Made by a program: the position numbers and the translations under genes. The notes under the pieces are model-generated. The model was not told where the DNA came from. It saw nothing but the letters and a program-made list of their open reading frames with translations, and made no database searches. Below, piece by piece: positions 1-9,800 of a stretch of 35,927 bases of DNA (its first letter is position 1; the number at the start of each line of letters is the position of its first letter). Source of the stretch: CAYVQE01 sp964633205 (lineage in GTDB: Bacteria > Myxococcota > B64-G9); contig CAZWFN010000056.1 in the NCBI GenBank assembly GCA_964633205.1, positions 1 through 35,927 on the forward strand. Direction: 5' to 3'.

Positions 1-111
1 GCTGGCGCAGCCATTGTACCCGGCCGGCGGCCGTGCTACCGTGACGCCGCTCCTGGATCGGCTTTGATCTGGAGATCCCAGGGGAACTTCGGTTTGGACG
101 GGGAGAGACAC

Positions 112-609
112 TTGGCCCAGAGCAACCGCATGAGCCGCATGGTCGCGCGCATCAACCGCCTGCCGGGGCCGCTGCGGCCGGCGGCGCTGAGTGCGGTGTT
201 CGGACGCATGGTGCCCTTCGTCCACACCGCCGGGCTGCGCATCGAGCGCATGGACCCGGAGCGGGTGGTGGTCCGGCTGCGCAACCGGCGCCGGGTGCAA
301 AACCACATCCGCACCCTGCACGCGGCCGCGGTGACCCTGGCGGCCGAGACGGCATCGGGCTTCGTCTTCGGCCAGAACCTGCCGGACGACAAGCTGCCGC
401 TGATGAAATCGCTGCAGGTCGACTTTCTCAAACGCAACCGCGGCGGGCTGCGGATCAGCGCCAGCCTGGGCGAGCTGCAGCGGCGCCAGCTGCGCGACGA
501 GCCCAAGGGGTCGGTGGCCGTGCCGGTCGAGGCGGTCGACGACGCCGGCGAGGCCACCGTGGCCTGCCGCATGATCTGGGCCTGGGTGCCCAAGAAGCGC
601 CAGGGTTGA
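112..609 (+). CDS. DUF4442-family hotdog-fold protein (thioesterase-like)
   Basis: This is a 165-residue protein of the DUF4442 type, related to hotdog-fold acyl-CoA thioesterases. The pattern seen is an N-terminal helix, the strand AGLRIERMDPERVVVRL, then N-x-H-xx-T-LH-A-A-A (the family's central helix) and ETASGFVFGQNLP. Family members are thought to act on acyl-CoA or acyl-ACP esters, but few have been tested. I chose TTG at 112 because GGGAGAG (101-107) lies just before it. TTG at 64 and ATG at 130 or 139 are alternatives in the same frame. The gene is first of three closely spaced plus-strand genes. No signal peptide or membrane segment is seen, so it is probably cytoplasmic. The family call is good; the substrate is unknown. 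Confidence 0.75.
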   Translation: MAQSNRMSRMVARINRLPGPLRPAALSAVFGRMVPFVHTAGLRIERMDPERVVVRLRNRRRVQNHIRTLHAAAVTLAAETASGFVFGQNLPDDKLPLMKSLQVDFLKRNRGGLRISASLGELQRRQLRDEPKGSVAVPVEAVDDAGEATVACRMIWAWVPKKRQG

Positions 610-649
610 GCACGCCTGGGCCGATCGGCCGATCAGCACCGGAGCTTGG

Positions 650-1744
650 ATGAGCCGACCGGGACTCTACATCCACGTGCCCTTCTGCACCAACGAATGC
701 GCCTGCTGCGAGCTCGAAGCCGAACACTCGCTGGAGCGGGTGCCGTTCTACCTCGGCGGGCTCGAGCAGCAGGTCCAGCTGGAGCCCTGGCCGCAAGAGC
801 CCTTCGATACCCTGTACCTGGGCGGCGGCAGCCCATCCTGCCTCAGCGCCGCCGACCTGCAGCGGCTGCTGGCATCGGTTCAGCGCTGGCTGCCGTTCGC
901 TCCGGCGACCGAAATCACCGTCGAGATCGACCCGGTCGACGTGCACCGCGAGCTGCTGGCCGGCCTGCGCGGCGCCGGCGTGACCCGCGTCCAGCTGGCG
1001 GCCGACGGGCTGGTGCCCGAGGCCGGCCTGCCGGTGGGCGCCCGCTGCCCGGCGGCCCGGGTCGAGCGAGCGGTGGAGTTCATCCGGACCGCCGGCTTCG
1101 ACGCGCTGGGCATGGACCTGCTGTGCGAGCCGGGCATGCCCGGGGCGGTCTGGATGGCCGCGCTGGAGCGGGCGCTGGAGTACCGGCCCGAGCACCTGAC
1201 CTGCCACGGCGTGACCTTCATGGCCCCCGGGGCCCTGGACCCGGCGGACGCCGAGGAACGGGCCGCCGAGGTGCTCTACGGCATGACCTGCGATCGGCTA
1301 CAGGAGGCCGGCTACGAGCACTACGAGTCCGCCTCTTTCTGCCGCGGGCCCGCCCAGCGGCTGCGCCACAACCTCAAGTACTGGCGCGGCGAGGCCTTCC
1401 TGGGACTGGGCCCGGGCGCCCAGTCCTTCGACGGCCGCAGCGAGTGGTGGAGCCTCAGCCGGCTCGAAGCCTGGCTGGGCCGGCTGGCCGGCGGTCAGCG
1501 CCCCCTGGCCGGCCAGCAACGGCTCGGCCCCGACGGGCTGCGCCGGCGGCGGCTGGCCAGCGGGCTGCGCTGCGCGGCCGGGGTGGATCGGGCCGACCTC
1601 GGCGCCGAGCCCGCCCTCGTCCGGCTGCTCGAACGGCTGCAGGCCGCCGGCCTGGTGGCGACCTGCAACGGCCAGGTCCAGCCCACCCGGGCCGGGCTGT
1701 TCCGCGCCGAGGGCATGGCCCAGCTGATCGAGCAGCTGGACTGA
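650..1744 (+). CDS. HemW-like radical SAM protein, divergent
   Basis: This 364-residue protein belongs to the HemW/oxygen-independent coproporphyrinogen oxidase-like radical SAM family. It starts YIHVPFC and carries Cys13-x3-Cys17-x2-Cys20 to hold a 4Fe-4S cluster; the Tyr usual before the last Cys is Cys19. GGGSPS (58-63) is the SAM-contact glycine motif, and HNLKYW followed by GLGPGAQS matches the family's C-terminal half. Two family motifs are degraded: the usual R-x-S-x-G-x-QS reads VTRVQLAADG, and the usual D-L-I-Y-G-L-P-G reads MDLLCEPGMPG. It is therefore probably a paralogue whose job differs from true HemW (haem chaperone). GGAG at 641-644 supports ATG 650. It follows the DUF4442 gene by 40 bases. 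Confidence 0.85.
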   Translation: MSRPGLYIHVPFCTNECACCELEAEHSLERVPFYLGGLEQQVQLEPWPQEPFDTLYLGGGSPSCLSAADLQRLLASVQRWLPFAPATEITVEIDPVDVHRELLAGLRGAGVTRVQLAADGLVPEAGLPVGARCPAARVERAVEFIRTAGFDALGMDLLCEPGMPGAVWMAALERALEYRPEHLTCHGVTFMAPGALDPADAEERAAEVLYGMTCDRLQEAGYEHYESASFCRGPAQRLRHNLKYWRGEAFLGLGPGAQSFDGRSEWWSLSRLEAWLGRLAGGQRPLAGQQRLGPDGLRRRRLASGLRCAAGVDRADLGAEPALVRLLERLQAAGLVATCNGQVQPTRAGLFRAEGMAQLIEQLD

Positions 1745-1763
1745 CTGCGAGCGGAGGTGCGCC

Positions 1764-2636
1764 GTGTGGATCTGGATCGCGATCGGGCTCGGCGGACTGC
1801 TGCTGGTCGGCTGGCTGATGGGCTGGTGGCGCCACACCACGCGATCGCGCGCCCTCTGGCGGGCGGTGGGCCGCGGCGCCCTGGAGCCGGCCGCCTCCGG
1901 CGGCGCCGAGGCCGGCCGCGCCGGCGAGCGCTTCGATCGCGACATGCTCGCCGGGCTGTGCGCGCCGGCGCGGCGCTATTTGGAGCACGCCATCGCCGCG
2001 GGCACGCCGCTGGCCGGCGCGGTGGAGCTGGCCGGCAGTGGTGAGATCCGGCTCGGCGAGCGCTTCCGGCCGCTGCGCTTTCGCGAGCGGCTGGCCGCCG
2101 GCCGCGGCTTCGTCTGGCAGGCGGCGCTGCGCTCGCCGGTGCGGGTGGTCGATCACTACCTCGACGACGCCGGCGGCGTGCACGGGCTGGTGCTCGGCCT
2201 GCCGCTGATCAACGCCACCGGCGCCGATGTGACCCGCTCCAGCCGCCACCGCTTCGCCATCGAGCTGATCTGGCTGCCGGCCGCGCTGCTGCCGCAGGCC
2301 GGGGTGGAGTGGGAAGGCATCGACGAGCAGCGGGCGCGGGCCAAGCTGTTGATCGACGCCGAGCCCATCGACCTGGTGCTGCAGGTGGCCGCCGACGGTC
2401 GGCTGGAGCGGGTGGAGATGCAGCGCTGGAGCGACCAGCGCCCGCCCGGCGCCGAGCCGGCGGCCGGCGACGGGCGCTGGCGGCTGCAACCCTACGCCGG
2501 CCGGGTGCTGGCCGAGGCCGACCACGGCGGCTACCGCATCCCGACCGAGGTCGAGGTGGGAACGCTGGCCACGGCCGGCGCGGTCGACTTCACCCCCGGC
2601 ATCCGCCTGCAGGTCGACCGCGCCCGCTTCGGCTGA
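1764..2636 (+). CDS. DUF6544-family membrane-anchored protein
   Basis: This 290-residue protein begins with one hydrophobic helix (about residues 2-22, WIWIAIGLGGLLLVGWL), so it is likely anchored in the inner membrane. The rest matches what I recall of the DUF6544 (formerly DUF6920) family: a segment RYLEHAIAAGTPLA, then GEIRLGERFRPLRFRERLAAGRGFVWQA, ADVTRSSRHR, and IWLPAALLPQAGVEW. The family has no established biochemical role. The GTG start at 1764 is set by GGAGG at 1753-1757. It lies 19 bases after the radical SAM gene, so the two are probably co-transcribed. It ends 50 bases before the converging steroid-reductase-like gene. Confidence 0.7.
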   Translation: MWIWIAIGLGGLLLVGWLMGWWRHTTRSRALWRAVGRGALEPAASGGAEAGRAGERFDRDMLAGLCAPARRYLEHAIAAGTPLAGAVELAGSGEIRLGERFRPLRFRERLAAGRGFVWQAALRSPVRVVDHYLDDAGGVHGLVLGLPLINATGADVTRSSRHRFAIELIWLPAALLPQAGVEWEGIDEQRARAKLLIDAEPIDLVLQVAADGRLERVEMQRWSDQRPPGAEPAAGDGRWRLQPYAGRVLAEADHGGYRIPTEVEVGTLATAGAVDFTPGIRLQVDRARFG

Positions 2637-2686
2637 GACCGCGGTCCGGCCGCTGCCAGACCGGGATTGGCGGGTGGGGCAGACGA

Positions 2687-3448
2687 TCAGATCACAAAGG
2701 GGATCAGGGCCTTTCGCTCGGCGGGGTAGTCGGCGAAGCGCTGGCGGTACCAGCGGTGGATGGCCAGCGCGCGGGGGGCCAGGTTGGCCGCCGTCCAGAC
2801 GAAGAAGCTCAGCGCGCCCAGGTTCCAGCAGGCCAGCGCCCAGCCGCCCCACTGCAGGATCTCGCCCAGGTAGTTGGGCGCGCTGACGAAACGGTACAGC
2901 CCGCCGCGGGGGATCTTGTAGCCGGTCTCGCCCGGGGCGCGCAGCTGGATCAGCACGTGGTCGGCGTGCTTGTTGATGGCGAAGCCGGTGGCGAACAGGA
3001 TGACCCCGGCGATGAAGCGCGGGTCGCCCAGCCAGTCGGCCGCATAGCCCGGACCCAGCTGGAACAACCAGCGGCCGTTCAGGTAGGCGTTGCCCAGGTT
3101 GAACACCACCGCCAGGGCCACCGTGAGCACGGTGGTCTGGCGCCGCTCGCCGCGCAGCCGGAAGGGAAAGATGAAGGCGCGGTGGATGTAGTGGATCTGC
3201 CACAGCGCCAGCAGCAGCAGCGGCACGGTCTCGGTGCGCCGGTCGCCGATCCACCACAGGGCGAACATGCCCAGGCTGGCCGGCGCCTCCTGCAGCACCC
3301 AGCCCAGCCGGTTGCTCATCCGCGGACCCCAGCCCGAGCGGGCGAAGCGGCCGTAGGGGGCGTCGACGAACAGCAGGCTGGCGAAGGTGATACCGGCCAG
3401 CACCAGCCAGCCGTAAGCGAAAAGGCGATAGAACTCGGTCTCGGTCAT
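2687..3448 (-). CDS. Steroid 5-alpha-reductase (SRD5A) homologue
   Basis: This 253-residue multipass membrane protein looks like a bacterial homologue of 3-oxo-5-alpha-steroid 4-dehydrogenase, the NADPH-dependent enzyme that reduces the delta-4 double bond of 3-oxosteroids. It has the family length and about six or seven hydrophobic helices. Residues matching the known SRD5A2 active site are present: Gln53-Glu54 in GWVLQEAPA and Tyr87 in IHYIHRAF. The cofactor region follows the family as well: YKIPRGGLYRFVSAPNYLGEI, then N-LAPRA-xx-H-RWY and YPAERKALIPF at the C terminus. It is a single minus-strand gene between two plus-strand groups. A related fatty-acyl or sterol substrate is possible; other enoyl reductases share this fold. 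Confidence 0.88.
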   Translation of the reverse strand: MTETEFYRLFAYGWLVLAGITFASLLFVDAPYGRFARSGWGPRMSNRLGWVLQEAPASLGMFALWWIGDRRTETVPLLLLALWQIHYIHRAFIFPFRLRGERRQTTVLTVALAVVFNLGNAYLNGRWLFQLGPGYAADWLGDPRFIAGVILFATGFAINKHADHVLIQLRAPGETGYKIPRGGLYRFVSAPNYLGEILQWGGWALACWNLGALSFFVWTAANLAPRALAIHRWYRQRFADYPAERKALIPFVI

Positions 3449-3576
3449 GGCCCCGGATCACTACGCCGTTCGGCCGGGGCAGGTCAAGCGCGGTCGGCGC
3501 TGGCGGTTGACCGGAACGGGAAGTTGATCCAGTGTGGGACGCCTCCGCGAAGGCGGGGCGAGAGAGGAGAGCGGCG

Positions 3577-5487
3577 GTGCTGCGGCGAAGCGTTCTGATC
3601 GGCTCGATGGTGGCGGGGGGTCTGCTCGGGGCATGCGCGGGCGACGGCGGCGACGATGAAGAGCTGGTCTACACCGAGCAGCGCGCGGTCTGCGCCGACC
3701 GCAACCCGCTGCGCAACCTGTACTGGGGCGATCTGCACGCCCACACCGGACTGAGCTTCGACGCCTGGGCCTATGGCGACCACCACGGCCCGGACGACCT
3801 GTACCGCTTCGCCCGCGGCGAGCCGCTGACCATCCAGCCCGGCGACCGGACCGTGCAGCTGGAGCGGCCGCTGGACTTCGCCGCGGTGACCGATCACCAG
3901 GAGTACCTGGGCGAGATCGAGCTGTGCACCGTGCCCGGCTCGCCGACCTACGACAGCGAGACCTGCAGCCGCTACCGCGAAGGCCAGGTGGGCAACGTGG
4001 TCAACTTCGGCATGCGCCTGGCCATGGACGACCCGGACCGCTTCGACGACGTCTGCCACCCGGACGTGGCCACCTGCACCGACGTGGCCATCGAGGTCTG
4101 GGGCCGCATCCAGGACGCCGCCGAGCAGCACTACGATCGCAGCCCGGCCTGCGCCTTCACCACCTTCGTCGGCTACGAGTACACCAATGCCCTGTCGGTG
4201 ACCAACCTGCACCGCAACGTGATCTTCCGCAACGCCGTGGTGCCCCAGTTGCCGCCGTCCTACTTCGAGCAGCCCGAGGTCTGGGGCCTGTGGCGCGAGC
4301 TGGACCAGACCTGCCTGTCGGCCGGCAGCGGCTGCGACTGCATCGTGGTGCCGCACAACTCCAACTGGTCCAACGGCCAGCTGTTCTACCCGGACTACGA
4401 CGATGCCGGCGGCGGCGCCGCCGAGCGCGAGCGGGCCGCCTTCAGGGCGCACATCGAGCCGCTGGTCGAGATGTTCCAGCACAAGGGCGACATGGAGTGC
4501 GAGCGCCACCTCGACGGCCTGGGCGGCGAGCCGGATCCGCTGTGCGACTTCGAAAAACAGCGCCATCCACCCTTCGACGACTGCGGCGAGCAGCCCGGCA
4601 CCGGCGGAGTCAGCCTGATGGGCTGCGTGCACCGCTACGAGTTTGTACGCAACGTGATGAAGCTCGGCCTGCAGGAGTGGCAGCGGCTGGGGGTCAACCC
4701 CTACCGCATGGGCTGGATCGGCTCGACCGACACCCACAACGCCATCCCCGGCCACGTCGCCGAGACCGACTTTGAGGGCCACGTGGGCTCGACCGACGAC
4801 ACCGCGCTCAAACGGCTGGGTCCCGGCAACATGACCCACCACGGGGTGCGCTACAACGGCGGCGGGCTGGCCGCGGTCTGGGCGGTGGAGAACTCGCGCG
4901 ACGCCCTGTTCGAGGCCTTCCGCCGGCGCGAGGTCTACGCCACCTCGGGCCCGCGCATCCGGGTGCGGCTGTTCGCCGGCGGCGACCTGCCCGCGGAGCT
5001 GTGCAGCGCCGAGCAGCGCACCGCCACCGCCGATGCCCGCGGCGTGCCCATGGGCGGTGTGCTGGAGCTGGAGCCCGACCAGGCCCCGGCCATCGCCGTC
5101 TGGGCCGAGGCCGACGCCCGCTCCCAGCCGCTGCAGCGCATCCAGATCGTCAAGGGCTGGGTGGCCGCCGGCGGCAGCAGCCACGAACGGGTCTACGAGG
5201 TGGCTGGCGACGCGGACAACGGCGCCAGCGTGGATCTGGCCACCTGCCAGACCACCGGCGAAGGCGCCGCCGCGCTGTGTGCGGTCTGGCGCGATCCCGA
5301 CTTCGATCCACAGCGACCGGCCTTCTACTACGCCCGGGTGCTGGAGAACCCCAGCTGCCGCTGGAGCGTGCGCCAGTGCAACGCGCTGGCGGCCGACCAG
5401 CGGCCGGCGGCCTGCGCCGATCCCAACTACTACCGCGCCATCCAGGAGCGCGCCTGGACCACGCCGGTCTGGTACTACCCGAAATGA
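3577..5487 (+). CDS. DUF3604-family lipoprotein (PHP-like metal-dependent hydrolase)
   Basis: This protein of about 636 residues matches the DUF3604 family, which shares motifs with PHP-domain metal phosphoesterases. The likely metal ligands are in order: WGDLHAHTG (His54, His56), AAVTDHQE (Asp106, His107), IVVPHNSNWSNG, and IGSTDTHNAIPGH. The substrate of the family is unknown. The N terminus is a lipoprotein signal: LRRS, a hydrophobic run, then LGAC with the lipidated Cys at residue 20, so the product sits in the envelope. GTG 3577 is chosen because AGAGGAG (3563-3569) precedes it; the in-frame GTG at 3532 lacks such a site and would spoil the signal. Cysteines are common, which fits an exported protein. 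Confidence 0.88.
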   Translation: MLRRSVLIGSMVAGGLLGACAGDGGDDEELVYTEQRAVCADRNPLRNLYWGDLHAHTGLSFDAWAYGDHHGPDDLYRFARGEPLTIQPGDRTVQLERPLDFAAVTDHQEYLGEIELCTVPGSPTYDSETCSRYREGQVGNVVNFGMRLAMDDPDRFDDVCHPDVATCTDVAIEVWGRIQDAAEQHYDRSPACAFTTFVGYEYTNALSVTNLHRNVIFRNAVVPQLPPSYFEQPEVWGLWRELDQTCLSAGSGCDCIVVPHNSNWSNGQLFYPDYDDAGGGAAERERAAFRAHIEPLVEMFQHKGDMECERHLDGLGGEPDPLCDFEKQRHPPFDDCGEQPGTGGVSLMGCVHRYEFVRNVMKLGLQEWQRLGVNPYRMGWIGSTDTHNAIPGHVAETDFEGHVGSTDDTALKRLGPGNMTHHGVRYNGGGLAAVWAVENSRDALFEAFRRREVYATSGPRIRVRLFAGGDLPAELCSAEQRTATADARGVPMGGVLELEPDQAPAIAVWAEADARSQPLQRIQIVKGWVAAGGSSHERVYEVAGDADNGASVDLATCQTTGEGAAALCAVWRDPDFDPQRPAFYYARVLENPSCRWSVRQCNALAADQRPAACADPNYYRAIQERAWTTPVWYYPK

Positions 5488-5545
5488 TCCGGCCGCGTTC
5501 GATTGGCGATTGACGAAAATCCCCGGCTGCGGTTGAGATCGCAGT

Positions 5546-6757
5546 ATGCGGTCCATCTCGCCAGGCGCCGGCAGCGCGCGGCCCCGTTTTTTCGGCCACC
5601 GGATCCGGGGGGCGATTCAACGCCGGGCGGCGCGGTGGCTCGCCAGCACCGGGCTCGGCTTGCTGTTGCTCAACACAGCCGCCGCTTGCGACGACGACGC
5701 CGGCCCGGATGAAGCCTTCCACACCGCCCCGCTCGAACGCCCCGAGGCCCCGCCGCCGGGGGTGCTGCACCGCGCCGCCCGCGCCGGCGATCTGGCCGCG
5801 GTGCGCGCCGCGCTGGCCCAGAGAGCCGATCCCAACGCCCGCGACAGCCACGGCCGCACCGCGCTGCACGCCTACTTCTCCAAGCACAACTGGCAGCTGC
5901 AGCCGGAGCTACTCGATGCCCTGCTGGCCGCCGGCGCCGAGGCCGGCGCCCGCGACGCCGCCGGCACCACGGTGCTGCAGGCAGCGGCCGAGCGCAGCCG
6001 GCCCGAGGCGATCAAGCGCCTGCTGCGCGCCGGCGCCGATCTCGCGGCCGGTGACGCCCAGGGCCGCACCGCGCTGCACCACGCGGCCGCCACAGGCCAG
6101 CTGCGCAACACCGCTGCGCTGTTGGCGCTCGGCGCCGCGCCGGACGCGCTCGACGACGAGGGCCGCAGCCCGCTGCACGCGGCCGCGGCCGAGCGGCACT
6201 GGGATACGGCGCTGGCGCTGATCCAGGCCGGCGCCGACCCGCAGCGGAGCGATGGCTACGGCGACACCCCGCTGGCCTGGTTGACCGGACGCTGTCTGGA
6301 CGAGCTGGCCCGGGCCGAGGACGACGCGCAGCAGGGCTCCTGCTTGCGCACCGAGGCCTTGCTCAGCCCCTGCCTGCACCGGGCCGCGGCCGGCGGCCGA
6401 CTGGCGCTGGCGGTGCGCCTGCTGGCCCGCGGGGCCGACCCGCGGGCGCGCTACGCCTTTCTGCCCGGCGAGGGCAGCGCCGGCAACGCGCTACACGCAG
6501 CCGTCCGCGGCGGCCACGTCGCCTTGGTGCGCACCCTGCTCGACGCCGGGGTGGCGCTCGACAGCCGCACCGCCAACGGCTGGAACGCCCTGCACCTGGC
6601 GGCCTGGGCCGGCCAGCGCGGGGTCGTCGAGCTGCTGCTGGCCCGCGGGGCCGCGCCCGCCGCCCGCACCCGGGCCGGCCAGACCGCGGCCGACCTGGCA
6701 GCCCGGCGGGGAGATGATTCCCTGGTCAAACGGTTGACTGTAGATGGGGGGCCTTGA
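5546..6757 (+). CDS. Exported ankyrin-repeat protein
   Basis: This 403-residue protein carries about nine ankyrin repeats from roughly residue 73 to the end, with repeated G-x-T-A/P-LH-A-A and LL-x-x-GA-D-P signatures. A larger insertion rich in Cys and acidic residues (around TGRCLDELARAEDDAQQGSCLRTEALLSPC) interrupts the middle. The N terminus has arginines and then a hydrophobic stretch ending LLLLNTAAACDDD, so it is exported, perhaps as a lipoprotein, although the lipobox is imperfect. Ankyrin arrays bind proteins; the partner is unknown. No Shine-Dalgarno sequence precedes ATG 5546. TTGACG (5510-5515) and TGAGAT (5534-5539) lie just upstream, so a leaderless message is possible. It is 58 bases after the DUF3604 gene. 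Confidence 0.85.
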   Translation: MRSISPGAGSARPRFFGHRIRGAIQRRAARWLASTGLGLLLLNTAAACDDDAGPDEAFHTAPLERPEAPPPGVLHRAARAGDLAAVRAALAQRADPNARDSHGRTALHAYFSKHNWQLQPELLDALLAAGAEAGARDAAGTTVLQAAAERSRPEAIKRLLRAGADLAAGDAQGRTALHHAAATGQLRNTAALLALGAAPDALDDEGRSPLHAAAAERHWDTALALIQAGADPQRSDGYGDTPLAWLTGRCLDELARAEDDAQQGSCLRTEALLSPCLHRAAAGGRLALAVRLLARGADPRARYAFLPGEGSAGNALHAAVRGGHVALVRTLLDAGVALDSRTANGWNALHLAAWAGQRGVVELLLARGAAPAARTRAGQTAADLAARRGDDSLVKRLTVDGGP

Positions 6758-6815
6758 CGCGGCGAGCGTTTTGAGGCCAGTCTCGACCGGCAATCTCCGA
6801 AAGGAGCCAATCGCG

Positions 6816-9800
6816 ATGCGGACCCTTCTGGCTACGGGCTCAGCAGTCGCCGTCATCACCGCGCTGGCGCTACCGGCCCGGGCTCAATTCTGCCCCGATC
6901 CCGAGGTGATTCAATGCGGTGACGCGGTCAGCGGCAATACCAGCGGCGGCCCCGACTGGTTGATCGATTACAGCTGCGACGGCAACCAGTGGAAAGGACC
7001 CGAGGCCCACTACCTGCTGGCAATCGACCAGTGCGTCGAGCTGACCATGACCCTCGAGCCCTCGGGCTTCGACGCCGCGCTGTTCGTGCTGCCGCGGGTG
7101 GCCGGCACCTGCCGGGCCGATCTGTGCCAGGCGGTGGCCGATTCCGGTCTCACCGGTGAGACCGAGGTACTCGAAGCGACCGCCGCGCCGGGCGCCTACA
7201 ACCTGGTGATCGACGGCTACGAGAGCCTTTTCGACATCGGCTACGGACCCTATACGCTGACCATCGACTGCACCCCGCATCCCGAGTGCAGCGATGCCGA
7301 CGGCGACGGCTTCTACGCCGACGACGGCAGCTGCCCCTGCGGCGACGACTGCGCCGACGACGATGCCGCGCGCCACCCGGGGGCCTTCGAGGTCTGCGAA
7401 GACGGCATCGATCAGAACTGCGACGGCTTCGATCGCCAGTGCCCGGACTGCACCCCGACCGACGATCTGAACTGCAACCTGGCCGGCTCGACCGACATGG
7501 GGCCGCTGGCCGACAAGATCCACGACTGGTGCGGCTTGGGCGAGAACAACTGGTACGGCAACGAGGCCATCCTGACCTTGCAACAGCCCAGCCCGGTGGG
7601 GGTGGTGTTCGAGACGGTCAGCGCCGCCGACATCGACCTGTTCGCGGTGCGCCCGGCCGGCCCGGGCGTCTGCGATCCGGAGCGCTGCATCACCTGGGCG
7701 ATGACCGATTCCGGCGACGAGCGCATCGCCTTCTACGCCCACGCCGACCAGACCATCTACCTGGTGGCCGATGGCTGGGGCTACGCCAGCCCGGAGTTCG
7801 ACTGGACCGCCAGCTGCTACGACCAGGCCTGCACGGCCGGGCCGACCATCGCCTGCGGCCAGACGGTCTCGGGCGATACCAGCAACGGCAGCAACGCGGT
7901 CGAGATCTACGACGGCATCGGCTACACCATGCCGGCGCCCGAGGCGGTGCACACCTTCAGCCCCGAAGGCGACGCCCTGGTCAACATCGATCTGGACTTC
8001 GCCGCCGGCATCGATCTGGCCTTGCTGGTGCTCGAGGACAGCGGCCGCGGCTGCCACCCGGCCGACCTGGTGGCGGCCGCCGATCTGGACAACACCACGG
8101 TGGTGGGCCGCGAGTCGCTGAGCTTGCAGACGGTGGCCGGGGTGACCTACTACGTGGTCATCGACGGCTGGGATGAGGCCGATCAGGGCGCCTACGATCT
8201 GACCATCGACTGCGTCTCCATCTGCCCGGCCGGCACCACCGACTGCGGCGGCGTCTGCGTCGACACCCAGACCGACCTGGACCACTGCGGCGGCTGCGGT
8301 CAGGCCTGCGCCTTCGCCCACGCCGCGGCCGGGTGCGTCGGCGGCGTCTGCCAGCTGGGCGCCTGCGACGCCGGCTGGGGCGACTGCGACGGCGATCCGC
8401 AGACCGGCTGCGAGGCCGACCTGAACTCCGATGCCAGCTGCGGCTCCTGCGACAACAGCTGCACCGCGCCCGCCTTCTGCCACCAGGGTGCCTGCACCGA
8501 GCAGTGCCCCGGCGAGCTGACCAACTGCGGCGGGGTCTGCGTCGACACCGATACCGATAGCGCCAACTGCGGCAGCTGCGGTCACGTCTGCAGCTTCGAC
8601 CACGCCGCTGCCAGCTGCGCCGGCGGTGAATGCCAGCTGGGCGCCTGCGACGCCGACCGGGGCGACTGCGACGGCGATCCGGCCACCGGCTGCGAGACCG
8701 ACCTGCTGACCGACCCCGACTTCTGCGGCGATTGCGATACCCAGTGCGGCGGCGACACCCCGTTTTGCGTCGCCGGCAGCTGCAGCGGCCAGTGCCCCGG
8801 CGAGCTGACCAACTGCGGCGGGGTCTGCGTCGACACCCAGACCGACATCGGCCACTGCGGCGGCTGCGATCAGGCCTGCGCCTTCGACCATGCCGCGGCC
8901 GAGTGCGTCGCCGGCGTCTGCCAGATGGGCGCCTGCGATGACGGCTGGGCCGATTGCGACGCCGATCCGGCCACCGGCTGCGAGACCGAGCTGGGCACCC
9001 TGGACGACTGCGGCGGCTGCGGCGATGCCTGCGCCGCGCCGCACGCCGAGAACAGCTGCGTCGACGGCAGCTGCCAGGTCGGCGGCTGCGACGACGGCTG
9101 GGGCGATTGCGACGCCGATGCGGCCAACGGTTGCGAGACCGAGTTGGGCACTCTGGACGACTGCGGCGCCTGCGGCGACACCTGTGATTTCGCCCACGCC
9201 GACGGCGCCTGCGTCGACGGCGGCTGCCAGATGGGCGAGTGTCATACCAGCTACGCCGACTGCAACGGCGACCCGGCCGACGGCTGCGAGGCCGACCTGC
9301 GCTCGGAGGCCAGCTGCGGCTCCTGCGACAACGCCTGCGGCGAGACCGAGGACTGCGACGGCGGCGAGTGCGTCTCGAGCTGCCGCGATCTGGACGGCGA
9401 CGGCCACCAGGCCGAAAGCTGCGGCGGCGACGACTGCAACGACTACGACGCCAACACCTACCCGGGCGCGCCCGAGGTCTGCGGCGACGGCATCGACCAG
9501 GACTGCGACGGTGTCGACCAGCCGTGCGGCGACTGCCCCGACCGGGACGGCGACGGCCACCAGGACGCCGCCTGCGGCGGCGACGATTGCGACGACACCG
9601 ACGCGGACGTGCATCCCGGCGCGACCGAGATCTGCGGCGACGGCATCGACCAGGACTGCGACGGTGTCGACCAGCCGTGCGGCGACTGCCAGGACCAGGA
9701 TGGCGACGGCTACCAGGACGCCGCCTGCGGCGGCAGCGACTGCGACGACAACGACCCGAACGTGCACCCCGGCGCTGCCGAGATCTGCGGCGACGGCATC

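Noticed and set aside
1..111. Promoter or gene at the left edge
   Set aside because: Only scattered TA-containing hexamers are seen, with no -35 and no supported frame before the DUF4442 start.
646..1818. Alternative plus frame over the radical SAM gene
   Set aside because: The product is Arg/Ala/Gly-rich, whereas the frame at 650 carries the Cys cluster and family motifs.
3484..5556. Minus-strand open frame of 690 codons opposite the DUF3604 gene
   Set aside because: The plus strand has a ribosome site, lipoprotein signal and PHP-like metal motifs; the minus frame is compositional.
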